A stretch of 64,000 nt of DNA from contig NZ_JH636442.1 in assembly GCF_000255705.1 (NCBI RefSeq), positions 263,546 through 327,545 on the forward strand, given 5' to 3'. Of the stretch, positions 1 to 7,515 are shown in pieces. Origin of the DNA: Zavarzinella formosa DSM 19928 (GTDB taxonomy: Bacteria; Planctomycetota; Planctomycetia; Gemmatales; Gemmataceae). The notes below the pieces were generated by a model that worked only from the letters and a program-made list of their open reading frames with translations, searched no databases and was not told where the DNA came from. A program made the translations under genes and the position numbers. Each line of letters opens with the position of its first letter. The first letter of the stretch is position 1.

Positions 1-1495
1 CGATGGTGACCGCACCGGCGCCCGCGCCACGCAGGGCAATGTTGTACTTGTTGTTCCCGCCCTGTCCGTCCAAAATGGCCGTCCCGGTGAAGTTTTTGAT
101 GTTGAAAGTGTCGGCCCCGGCGCCGCCGGTCAGGCTCACTTGCTCGTCGCCGACTAGTTTGACGACCCCCATCCCCGGAATGGTCAGGGTGTTGCCGGAC
201 AGTGTGAACGTCCCGCTGCCCGTGAAGGCCGTGATGTCATCCCCCGCGCCGCCATCTTCCATGATGCCTCCGGCCGGGATCGGGTCTCCTCCCGAAGTGT
301 CCACGGTCAACGTGTCCGCGCCGTCCCCGGTGGCGATCGCGATCGAAGTGACGCCGGCGAAAGGGAATTTGGTCAGCGTGGCGGGGGCGTTCCCGTCCGC
401 GTCGTCGTCCAAACCGGCCGGGACCGGGCCATCGTTCGACGGATCGACGGTCACTTCCAAGTTGCCCCCGTTGCGGGCGATCCTCACCTGGTCGGCGCTG
501 GTTCCGTTTCCGCCGGTGACCGTCAGTTTGCCGGTCGTCTTGCTGAGTTGCGCCCGGAACGTTCCGTTCGGCAGAGAGGAGGGCAGCGCGACGGTCATCC
601 CGTATGCGTCTTTGAACAACAAAGCGATGTTGTCTGCGGGGAGCACTCGAGGGTTATCCGGGCCGTCGGTGGCATTGCCGCAGTCCACGCCGCCGGTGAG
701 CTTCACGTCACCGCGGAACTGGCTGTTGAAGGCGATCGGCTGGGCCGGCCCGGTCGGGCCGTCGGTGTGGATGGGTTCATTAAAGTCCGTCCCGCCGTCC
801 GCCAGTTTCCCGCCGTTGTTGCTGGTCATCAGCATGGTGATGCTCGGCCCGTCGAATACGAACAACTTGCCGACTCCGAACTCCGGATCGGTCCGGTTGA
901 GCGGGGTGATGGTCCCCGCCACCGGCGTCTGGAGTCTGGCCGGGGAGGAGAACAGGCCGAGGGCGTGGACAATTTCGGAATTGACGAAGTTATAGAGGTC
1001 AACTTTTCCGAACGCCGGGCTTCCCGCCACGGGGGTGGCGGCGAAGGAGTTGATCACGTTGGTGAACTCGGTCGAATCGTCCGGGGTCGGGTCGACGAAC
1101 CATCCGGCTCCGTCCCCAAGCCCGTCACCGTTAATATCCTGGCCCCGGCCGATGGTGATGTCGGCAGTGGTGGGGTATCCACTGTTAAAATTCGTGGCCG
1201 AAGCCGACGAGTCGAACTTGGCGCCGGTGGCGTCCATCTGGACGTTGAAAATCATGGAGTTGCCGCCGCCGGGCTGGTTCAGGTTGACGAGTACGTTGCC
1301 CCACGTTTTAAGGACGGAATCCACCACTTTACGGGCGGCCTCTGCGTTGGCGCCGAACACATCTTGGAAGCGGTCGGAGGTCGGGCCGGTGGTTTGGCCG
1401 CGATTACCCCACGTCATGGTTGAGGGGACATCGCGAGATTCGAGGGCCTCAACGGCGAGGCGAGGGCGCAGGGCAGTTCGGTTCGTGCGAATCAT
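1..1495 (-). CDS. Planctomycete surface protein with N-terminal LESRDVP motif (C-terminus beyond window)
   Basis: An open frame runs from an ATG at 1495 leftwards to the window edge with no stop, 498 codons visible. Residues 15-24 read VEALESRDVP, the short N-terminal motif seen at the start of many Gemmata-group secreted or surface proteins. Residues 118-145 are Asp/Gly-rich (GQDINGDGLGDGAGW, then a DPTPDD stretch), and residues 173-180 read SEIVHALG, which resembles the HExxHxxG zinc site of metzincin-like peptidases with Ser in place of the first His. The later part has repeated GGAGADTF and GDGADTLTVD segments like hemolysin-type calcium-binding repeats. An extracellular role is inferred; the substrate is unknown. 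The plus-strand ORFs over this region are shadows. Confidence 0.8.
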   Translation of the reverse strand, partial: MIRTNRTALRPRLAVEALESRDVPSTMTWGNRGQTTGPTSDRFQDVFGANAEAARKVVDSVLKTWGNVLVNLNQPGGGNSMIFNVQMDATGAKFDSSASATNFNSGYPTTADITIGRGQDINGDGLGDGAGWFVDPTPDDSTEFTNVINSFAATPVAGSPAFGKVDLYNFVNSEIVHALGLFSSPARLQTPVAGTITPLNRTDPEFGVGKLFVFDGPSITMLMTSNNGGKLADGGTDFNEPIHTDGPTGPAQPIAFNSQFRGDVKLTGGVDCGNATDGPDNPRVLPADNIALLFKDAYGMTVALPSSLPNGTFRAQLSKTTGKLTVTGGNGTSADQVRIARNGGNLEVTVDPSNDGPVPAGLDDDADGNAPATLTKFPFAGVTSIAIATGDGADTLTVDTSGGDPIPAGGIMEDGGAGDDITAFTGSGTFTLSGNTLTIPGMGVVKLVGDEQVSLTGGAGADTFNIKNFTGTAILDGQGGNNKYNIALRGAGAGAVTI

Positions 1496-1838
1496 GGTGT
1501 ATCCGAGGGGGTTGTGTGTTCGCCCGGTGCGTTCCGGGCAACCAATTTATCGTAAGGGCGGGATTCGTCACTGTGAAGTCTCAAATTCATTGATTGGCTC
1601 ATTTCATCACTTATCGCCATGTGTTCGCTTTTTAAGGGAGATTTGAACACGAATTTCACACAAACCTGACACGATTCGGTGGGGGAGGTGTCTGGCAATT
1701 AGCTTCTCGGCAAGTTGGAGGCTCCATCGGCTTGGGATTTGCCCTCCATGACCTCATGTGCCTTCCCCTATCATGCGGCTAACGTGAAAGAACAATCGTG
1801 AAGAATCTCCTTGTCTGCCATCAAAGCATCCGAGGTTG
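1496..1838. other. Gene-free leader region of the surface-protein gene
   Basis: These 343 bases separate the stop of the small secreted protein gene from the start of the surface-protein gene; both genes read leftwards. I see no convincing coding region, RNA or strong hairpin. It probably holds the promoter and leader of the surface-protein gene. Confidence 0.5.
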
Positions 1839-2096
1839 TCAGTAGTCGCACGCCGGGACATACGAGATGACCGGAACTTGCTTTTGCACTTCCACTTGGA
1901 TGGTTTTGTACTTGGTCACGCAGACCTTATAGGGCCGGTTGCATTCGTCGTATTTGATGACTTCAACGACATACGAGACCACTTTCTCCACGCAGACCGT
2001 GATCGTCTTGTAGGTCACGACCTTCTTGTATTCGGTGGCCGAGGCCGAACCGGTGAAGAGGGCCAAAACCGTCGCCAGCATGATGAGCTTTTTCAT
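1839..2096 (-). CDS. Small secreted protein, 85 aa
   Basis: A short protein with a clear signal peptide (MKKLIMLATVLALFTGSASA, residues 1-20, AxA-type cleavage site). The mature part is about 65 residues of alternating Val/Lys/Tyr/Thr segments such as YKKVVTYKTITVCVEKV and YKTIQVEVQKQVPV, a pattern that suggests beta strands, with four Cys that could form disulphides. The start ATG at 2096 fits the signal peptide exactly. I do not recognise a named family and propose no function beyond export. It lies upstream of the surface-protein gene on the same strand and is divergent from the dehydrogenase at 2266. Confidence 0.75.
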   Translation of the reverse strand: MKKLIMLATVLALFTGSASATEYKKVVTYKTITVCVEKVVSYVVEVIKYDECNRPYKVCVTKYKTIQVEVQKQVPVISYVPACDY

Positions 2097-2265
2097 GATC
2101 GTGTCTTCCGTTTCTTGTGTTTAAGAGATCGTGTTGTTGGTTTCGGAAGGCACAACGCGGACGGGCGGGGAATCTCTTTTGGAAATGCGGGAAAATCTTC
2201 GGCGGGATTTTTCGGCGTCTCCGGCGGGGATATTCCGGAGTTTTCTTTTCGCTATAACGGGGGAC

Positions 2266-3216
2266 ATGAAAGAACTGCCGCTTGTCTTGGTTACCGAAGA
2301 CTCCGATGTGAAGCCGCTGGCGTGGCTGAAAGAGCGAGCCAGAGTCGTCGAAGCCGCCCCGGATTCGCCCGAATTTAACGCCGCGTTGCCGGAGGTGGCC
2401 GGGATGGTGGTGCGCACTTACACCAAAGTGAACGCCGCCTTGCTGGCCCGTTGCCCGAAACTGAAAGTCGTCGGCCGAGGGGGCGTGGGCATCGAGAACA
2501 TTGATGTGAAGGCTTGCCGTGCTCGCGGCGTTGAAGTCGTTTACACGCCGGATGCCAACACGCTCGCAGTCGGCGATTTTGTCATCGGTTACGCTCTGCA
2601 ATTGCTGCGCCCGTGGGCGTTTTTCAAGGATCGCGCCTACGAGCCGAAGGAGTTCAAGCAAGTTCGCAACACGCTTCGCGGCGTCCAGTTGAACGAACTG
2701 ACCATCGGCATCCTCGGCATGGGCCGGGTGGGGCGGCGAGTCGGGAAGATCGCCGCGCACGGCTTTGACATGCGGGTGATTTACAACGACCTGCTCGACG
2801 TGCAGTCGCAATTGACGTTCCCCGCCACGCCGGTTGACAAGCCGACGCTTTTCCGCGAGGCTGACATTGTCACGCTGCACACGGACATGAAGCCCGGCAA
2901 CGAACACATGATTAGCACGCCGCTGCTGTCGCTGATGAAGCCGACGGCCATCCTCATCAACGCCAGCCGGGGCGAGGTTTTGGATGATGCCGCCCTTGCG
3001 ACCGCGATCCGCGAAAAGAAGATCGCCGGGGCCGCCATCGACGTGTTTGATCCGGAACCGCCCAAGGCCGACTATCCCCTGCTCGGTTTCGACAACGTTC
3101 TGCTCACCCCGCACATGGCCGCCCGCACATACTCCGCGATTGAGAACATGAGCTGGGTGGTCCGGGATGTGTTGGATGTCCTCAACGGGCAAACGCCGAA
3201 ATATCCCGCGCCATGA
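2266..3216 (+). CDS. D-isomer-specific 2-hydroxyacid dehydrogenase (phosphoglycerate dehydrogenase-like)
   Basis: A 316-residue NAD-dependent dehydrogenase of the family that includes 3-phosphoglycerate dehydrogenase. The Rossmann motif GILGMGRVG is at residues 148-156, and the catalytic Arg, Glu and His are in NASRGEV (R235), DPEPP (E264) and TPHMAART (H283). It has no C-terminal ACT domain, so it resembles the short single-domain forms. I chose the ATG at 2266, where homology begins; the frame stays open upstream to 2131 but that extension does not look like protein. The substrate (3-phosphoglycerate, glyoxylate or another 2-oxoacid) cannot be told from sequence. It stands alone upstream of the RNase P RNA gene. 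Confidence 0.9.
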   Translation: MKELPLVLVTEDSDVKPLAWLKERARVVEAAPDSPEFNAALPEVAGMVVRTYTKVNAALLARCPKLKVVGRGGVGIENIDVKACRARGVEVVYTPDANTLAVGDFVIGYALQLLRPWAFFKDRAYEPKEFKQVRNTLRGVQLNELTIGILGMGRVGRRVGKIAAHGFDMRVIYNDLLDVQSQLTFPATPVDKPTLFREADIVTLHTDMKPGNEHMISTPLLSLMKPTAILINASRGEVLDDAALATAIREKKIAGAAIDVFDPEPPKADYPLLGFDNVLLTPHMAARTYSAIENMSWVVRDVLDVLNGQTPKYPAP

Positions 3217-3281
3217 CGGTTGCACCTCGCCGCGCGAACCGGTTTCACACGGCGGCCTCTTTAATCTGTACAATCAAATTT

Positions 3282-3784
3282 CCACGAGTCGGACAGATGA
3301 TCGCCGCCGGGCAGGTTGCCGGGGGAGGAAAGTCCGGGCTCCATAGAGCGCAGTGATGGATAACGTCCACCGCGAATTCCCTGTCGGCCCTCCGGTGTCG
3401 GCAGGATCGGTTCGCCGGGAAAGTGCAACAGAAAGCAGACCGCCTTTGGGTGGGGTTTAGGGTTTAGGGGTTAGGGTTTAGCAGACCAAATCAGGTGTTC
3501 GGTTTTCTAAACCCTAATCCCCAAACCCTAAACCCTGTTCAGGGGTAAGGGTGAAACGGTGGGGGGACGCAAGTCCCTTAATGTAAGAGCCCACCAGCGG
3601 CGGGGTGACTCGTCGGCTCGGCAAACCCCACTGGGAGCAAGGCTAAACAGGGGAGAGGGGCTGCTCGTCCCGTCATCATCTCCGGGTAAGCCGCTTGATC
3701 GTCCGGGCAACCGGACGGCTAGATAAATGATCGTCACCAACGGGAAACCGTTGGAACAAAACCCGGCTTACGTCCGGCTCGTGG
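3282..3784 (+). ncRNA. rnpB: RNase P RNA (bacterial class A) with expanded P12
   Basis: The catalytic RNA that trims the 5' ends of tRNA precursors. The conserved core GAGGAAAGTCCGGGCTCCAT is at 3325-3344. Further class A landmarks are AGTGCAACAGAAAGCA (from 3421), GGTAAGGGTGAAACGGTG, AGCAAGGCTAAACAGGG, and AGATAAATGATCGTC followed by ACAAAACCCGGCTTACG. Positions 3282-3294 pair with 3772-3784 to close helix P1 (one G-U pair), which sets both ends. At about 503 nt it is longer than the roughly 380 nt of E. coli; much of the excess is a telomere-like hairpin at 3452-3536 in the P12 position. ORFs called across it are spurious. Confidence 0.95.
3452..3536. repeat. Telomere-like (TTTAGGG)n inverted repeat inside rnpB
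   Basis: The left arm 3452-3481 is built of GGGTTTA/GGGTTA units and the right arm 3507-3536 of TAAACCC/TAATCCCC units. The arms pair over 30 positions with two G-U pairs and a single A-C mismatch, enclosing a 25-nt loop. The hairpin sits where helix P12 of RNase P RNA is found, a peripheral helix known to vary in length. Confidence 0.85.
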
Positions 3785-3795
3785 AACACCGGATT

Positions 3796-3881
3796 TTTTG
3801 AGTCATCAGTCAGAAAAACACGCTTGCGGACGAAGTCCGGCGTGTCTGGCTCACGACTCACGGCTGATGGCTCACAGCCAA
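3796..3881. repeat. Low-complexity GAGTCATCAGTC/CTCACGACTCACGG repeat after rnpB
   Basis: Just past the RNase P RNA, GAGTCATCAGTCAG (3801-3814) is followed by a segment made of variants of the same words (CTCACGACTCACGGCTGATG, GGCTCACAG) in the region 3849-3879, partly complementary. Between them lies a short stem made of ACACGC/GCGTGT and CGGAC/GTCCG. It resembles the other word-like intergenic repeats of this window. No function is shown. Confidence 0.45.
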
Positions 3882-3931
3882 ATGGCTGGCCATTTCTCGC
3901 ATCCCGCCGTCCCGCCTCCTAGAATGGTCGG

Positions 3932-5359
3932 ATGATGACTCTTGAATCGAAAAACGCCCCGCCAAAGGCCCGCCTGACGTTCTGGGGGGCTGCCCAGATG
4001 GTGACCGGGTCGATGCACTTGCTGGAAACCCATACCAGCAACATTCTGCTCGATTGCGGCCTCTTCCAAGGCAAGCGGGAGGATTCCCACCGACGGAACT
4101 CCCAATTTCCCTTCGCCCCGGAGCGTATCGATGCGGTGCTGCTCTCGCACGCCCACATCGACCATTGCGGCAATCTCCCCACCCTGATCCGGCACGGGTT
4201 CGACGGTTCGATCTATACCACGCCCGCCACGCGCGACCTGCTGGCGGTCATGTTGGTGGATTCGGCGAAAATTCAGGAAGAAGACGCCGCTCATTTGAAC
4301 ATCCAGCGGGGTTATGCCGAACCGCTGGTCGAACCACTGTACACCCGGCCAGATGTGGAACGGGTGTTGGCCCATTGCGTGGCCGTTCCTTACGACAAGT
4401 TCCGTGAGATCAGCCCCGGCGTGAAGTTCAAATTCATCGAAGCCGGACACGTCCTTGGTTCGGCGATGGTCCACGTCGTCACACAGGGAACCAACGGCGA
4501 ACATTCACTGACGTTCACCGGCGACCTTGGCCGCCGCCACCTGCCGGTGTTGCGGCCCACCGCCGCCGTCCCCCCGGCCGAGGTGTTGATCTGCGAAAGT
4601 TTGTACGGCAATCGCGTCCACGAGCCAATTGAATCCACGCAGGTGAAGCTGTACGACGCCATCAATCGCACCATCAAACGGGGCGGCAAGGTGCTGATCC
4701 CGGCGTTCAGTCTGGGCCGCACCCAGTTGATCGTCCATTTCGTCCAAAAGGGCATCATTGAGGGGATCATCCCCAAGGTGCCGGTGTATTGCGACAGCCC
4801 ATTGGCGGCCGACATTACCGGGGTGTACGAAAGCCACCCGGAATGCCTGAGCGAAGAAAGCCAGGAGATGCTGCGGGACGGTGTCGGCATCCTCGGCGGG
4901 GAATATGTGCGGTACATCCGTGATTTCGACGAGAGCATTCGCGTTAGCCATCGCCCCGACCCGATGATCGTCATCGCCTCCAGCGGCATGTGCGACGCCG
5001 GCCGGATTCTGCACCACCTGAAAACTCATGTGGACGACCCACGCTGCACGATCATCCTCGTGAGCTATCAGGCCCAAGGAACGACCGGCCGCCGCCTGTT
5101 GGAAAAGACGCCGACGGTCCGCTTCATGGGCAAGGAATGGAACAAGTGGATTGAAGTCGTCCACCTCGACGGCTTCTCGGCCCACGCGGACAAAGAAGAC
5201 TTTCTGGCCTACCTGAAGCCGGTCGTCGGCAAGATCGGCAAAGTGAGGCTAATCCACGGCGAAAAAGAACCCGCCGAGCATATGCGAAACACCCTGCTGG
5301 ACATGGGCTACGAAGACGTGGCCGTCCCGGTGCCGGGGGATGTGGTGGAACTCGGATAG
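3932..5359 (+). CDS. MBL-fold/beta-CASP ribonuclease-like protein (CPSF/Ysh1 family)
   Basis: A 475-residue metallo-beta-lactamase-fold protein of the RNA-processing branch related to CPSF73/Ysh1. The zinc signature HAHIDH is at residues 73-78, preceded by the family-typical opening FWGAAQMVTGSMHLL. The middle part is a beta-CASP domain, with SLGRTQ and ASSGMCDAGRILHHL, and the C-terminal RMMBL region carries FSAHADKEDFL. Proteins of this family are endo- or exoribonucleases in RNA maturation or decay; the RNA target here is unknown. Length is normal for bacterial members. The gene follows rnpB on the same strand, though separated by the repeat region. Confidence 0.9.
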   Translation: MMTLESKNAPPKARLTFWGAAQMVTGSMHLLETHTSNILLDCGLFQGKREDSHRRNSQFPFAPERIDAVLLSHAHIDHCGNLPTLIRHGFDGSIYTTPATRDLLAVMLVDSAKIQEEDAAHLNIQRGYAEPLVEPLYTRPDVERVLAHCVAVPYDKFREISPGVKFKFIEAGHVLGSAMVHVVTQGTNGEHSLTFTGDLGRRHLPVLRPTAAVPPAEVLICESLYGNRVHEPIESTQVKLYDAINRTIKRGGKVLIPAFSLGRTQLIVHFVQKGIIEGIIPKVPVYCDSPLAADITGVYESHPECLSEESQEMLRDGVGILGGEYVRYIRDFDESIRVSHRPDPMIVIASSGMCDAGRILHHLKTHVDDPRCTIILVSYQAQGTTGRRLLEKTPTVRFMGKEWNKWIEVVHLDGFSAHADKEDFLAYLKPVVGKIGKVRLIHGEKEPAEHMRNTLLDMGYEDVAVPVPGDVVELG

Positions 5360-5379
5360 TTTCGCGGTGACGATAGTTG

Positions 5380-5467
5380 GAATGACCAATGACCAATGAC
5401 CAATGATCAAACCGAGTGTGTTCGCATTTCATCCCGGCCAGTGAACAAATCCTGATTGGTCATTGAA
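5380..5467. repeat. Tandem ATGACCA repeat with an inverted copy
   Basis: Positions 5381-5407 hold three and a half copies of the 7-mer AATGACC/AATGATC, and 5453-5465 hold a TGATTGGTCATTG copy in inverse orientation. The two could form a hairpin of about 12 bp with a long loop. It lies between the MBL-fold gene and the DUF58 gene, both on the plus strand, and ends just upstream of the DUF58 ribosome binding site. Confidence 0.6.
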
Positions 5468-5487
5468 GAATTCCCCGAGAGATTGCC

Positions 5488-6864
5488 ATGAAACGGCTCC
5501 TTCTCCTCTTCGCCGTCGTTCTCGGGGCGGCCCTTGTCCTTCAGGCGGGGTTGATTGCCTTCGCCATGTATGTGCTGATTGGCGTGTTGTTGCTCAGCCG
5601 GTTTTTGGCTCGCAAGTGGGTGAGTTCGCTGACCGTCATTCGCAAAGCGGATGTGGATGGTCCCGTGGAGGCGGGGGCGAATGTCACCGTCCGGCTGACC
5701 ATCTTGAACGACGGGAACACCCCAATCACTTGGGTTCTCATCGAAGACCTTTTCCCGGAGCATTACCTTCGGCAGAAGCCGCCGCGAGTGAAGATCACCG
5801 GGAAGCGGATGAAACTTTGCTCGATTCGCGGCGGCCAGACGGCCACGCTGAAGTACGAGCTGGATTGCACGATGCGGGGCTATTATCAACTTGGCCCGAC
5901 GCTCCTCGAAACCGGCGACCTGTTCGGCCTGCACCGCACCCATCGCATCGTGACGAAGCCGTTCTTTCTGATGGTCCTTCCCAAAGTGTTGCCGCTGCCG
6001 AAGTATGACTTTTCCTCCCAGCGGCCCATCGGCGAAGTCAACTCGGCCCATCGCCTCTTTGAAGACCCAACCCGCAACGCGGGCGTCCGGCCCTATCAAA
6101 CCGGCGACCCGTTGCAGCGGGTTCACTGGCGGGCGACGGCCCGCACCGGCGAGTTGCAGTGTCGGATTTACGATCCCACGTCGCTGGCCGGGGCGACCAT
6201 CCTTGTGGACTTTTTTCACAAAGGTTATCCCAGCCGGGGCGAACCGTCCCGGTCGGACTTGGTGATTACGACGGCCTGTTCCATCGCCTATGCGGTCACC
6301 ATGCTGAACCAGCAAATCGGCTTCGCCAGCAACGGCCGGGACGCCGCCGATTTGTACCGATACTCGGTGGCCGTGCAACGCGGGTCGGAAGAAGTCGGCG
6401 GCGGCTATGAGAACCGTGAGGAAGCCCGGCGCGAAGGCGAGGCCGAGGAGGAAAACACCCGGTTGCAACCCGTTGTCGTGGGCACCCGCCGGGGGATCGA
6501 ACAATTTCAACTCATCCGCGAGGCGCTGGCCCGGCTTGAGTTTACCGATGGCCTGTCTTTTGCCCGCATGGTGCTGGAAGTCACGCCTCGGTTGCCGCGA
6601 GACGCCACAGTGATCGCCATCCTGCCCGGCGTCCCCATCGACACTTCCGCGACGCTTGGCAATCTGAAGCGCCAGGGTTTCGCCATCTCGGTGATTCTCA
6701 TCGGTTTGGATGAAGAAGAAATGCTTCAATCGCAAGGCCGGTTGCTGGCCGAGGGAATCCGCGATGTGCGGCATGTCAGCAACGAAGCGGAGTTGAGTTT
6801 ACTCGGGGATCAAGCTCCCGCGTCGGGCGTTAATCCTTACAAATTATCAGTCACGCTGGCCTGA
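5488..6864 (+). CDS. DUF58 domain-containing membrane protein
   Basis: A 458-residue protein with two hydrophobic segments near the N-terminus (about residues 3-32), then a predicted beta-rich region (GANVTVRLTILNDGNTPITW), then the DUF58 signature GDPLQRVHWRATARTGELQ. DUF58 proteins usually sit in operons with a MoxR ATPase and VWA proteins and are thought to take part in assembly of cell-envelope or metal-centre proteins; no MoxR gene is adjacent here. An insert of charged residues (EEVGGGYENREEARREGEAEEE) interrupts the C-terminal half. The start ATG has GAGAG upstream. It converges with queC, whose stop lies 3 bases past the end of this gene. Confidence 0.85.
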   Translation: MKRLLLLFAVVLGAALVLQAGLIAFAMYVLIGVLLLSRFLARKWVSSLTVIRKADVDGPVEAGANVTVRLTILNDGNTPITWVLIEDLFPEHYLRQKPPRVKITGKRMKLCSIRGGQTATLKYELDCTMRGYYQLGPTLLETGDLFGLHRTHRIVTKPFFLMVLPKVLPLPKYDFSSQRPIGEVNSAHRLFEDPTRNAGVRPYQTGDPLQRVHWRATARTGELQCRIYDPTSLAGATILVDFFHKGYPSRGEPSRSDLVITTACSIAYAVTMLNQQIGFASNGRDAADLYRYSVAVQRGSEEVGGGYENREEARREGEAEEENTRLQPVVVGTRRGIEQFQLIREALARLEFTDGLSFARMVLEVTPRLPRDATVIAILPGVPIDTSATLGNLKRQGFAISVILIGLDEEEMLQSQGRLLAEGIRDVRHVSNEAELSLLGDQAPASGVNPYKLSVTLA

Positions 6865-6867
6865 TTG

Positions 6868-7512
6868 TCACTCCCCGGCGATGCCCGCTTCGGCGAACGC
6901 TTTTTGACGATCCAGACACGTTCCGCATTTTCCACAGGGATTTTCCCCGCCTTCGTAACAACTCCAGGTGAGATGAAACGGCACGCCCAACTCGGCGCCC
7001 CGTTTCACGATCTGCCCCTTGCTCCATGTGGCAAACGGGGCCAACACCCGCAGCGGTTCCCAATCACAAACAGCGGCGGCCCGGTCCATTGCGTCCGCGA
7101 AGGCCGGTTGGCAATCGGGGTAGGGGGTATATTCCCCGCCATGCGCCCCGAAGGCGACGCCGTCGAACTTCAAACTCGCCGCCCATGCCAGCCCGACTGA
7201 CAGCAAAATCATGTTCCGGTTCGGCACGGTGGTGAGTTTCATTCCCTCTTCCGAATACGGCCCCTCCGGCACGGCCACGCCCGCATCTGAAAGACTGTTT
7301 CGGCCGAAGAATGTCACCAAGGCTGTGAGATCAACCACCCGCCGTTCGATGCCGAGCAACCCGGCGATGGCCTCCGCCGCCCGGCTTTCCCGTGCCTGGT
7401 GACGCTGCCCATAATCGGCGGAGAGGGCCTTGACCTCATGCCCCTCAGCCAACAGGTGATAGAGAAGCGTCGTGGAATCGAGCCCCCCGGAAAACGCCGC
7501 GACGATCTTCAT
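6868..7512 (-). CDS. queC: 7-cyano-7-deazaguanine synthase
   Basis: QueC converts 7-carboxy-7-deazaguanine to preQ0 using ATP and ammonia, in the pathway to queuosine in tRNA. The PP-loop motif SGGLDST is at residues 8-14, and the four zinc cysteines are C185, C193, C196 and C199 in the C-terminal stretch ending PCGKCGTC. At 214 residues it is close to the family's usual 220-230. The start lies 3 bases after the stop of the PQQ-propeller gene, so the two are probably cotranscribed, although no functional link is obvious. A second queuosine-related gene, gluQ, is at 33933. The other queuosine genes are not in the window. Confidence 0.95.
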   Translation of the reverse strand: MKIVAAFSGGLDSTTLLYHLLAEGHEVKALSADYGQRHQARESRAAEAIAGLLGIERRVVDLTALVTFFGRNSLSDAGVAVPEGPYSEEGMKLTTVPNRNMILLSVGLAWAASLKFDGVAFGAHGGEYTPYPDCQPAFADAMDRAAAVCDWEPLRVLAPFATWSKGQIVKRGAELGVPFHLTWSCYEGGENPCGKCGTCLDRQKAFAEAGIAGE

Positions 7513-7515
7513 GGC

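Noticed and set aside
3..1646. Three long plus-strand ORFs over 3-1646
   Set aside because: They have Pro/Ser/Val-rich or Arg/Gly-rich compositions with no protein signature, while the minus strand carries one continuous, family-typical frame starting at 1495.
1963..3273. 436-codon minus-strand frame
   Set aside because: It is the antisense of the well-supported 2-hydroxyacid dehydrogenase; its Arg/His-rich translation is a GC-driven shadow.
3452..3536. A true telomere or chromosome end
   Set aside because: The repeats are short, inverted and inside rnpB with conserved RNA sequence on both sides, so this is an internal hairpin.
3528..3861. Short minus-strand ORFs inside and after the RNase P RNA
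   Set aside because: They overlap a structured RNA with clear landmarks.
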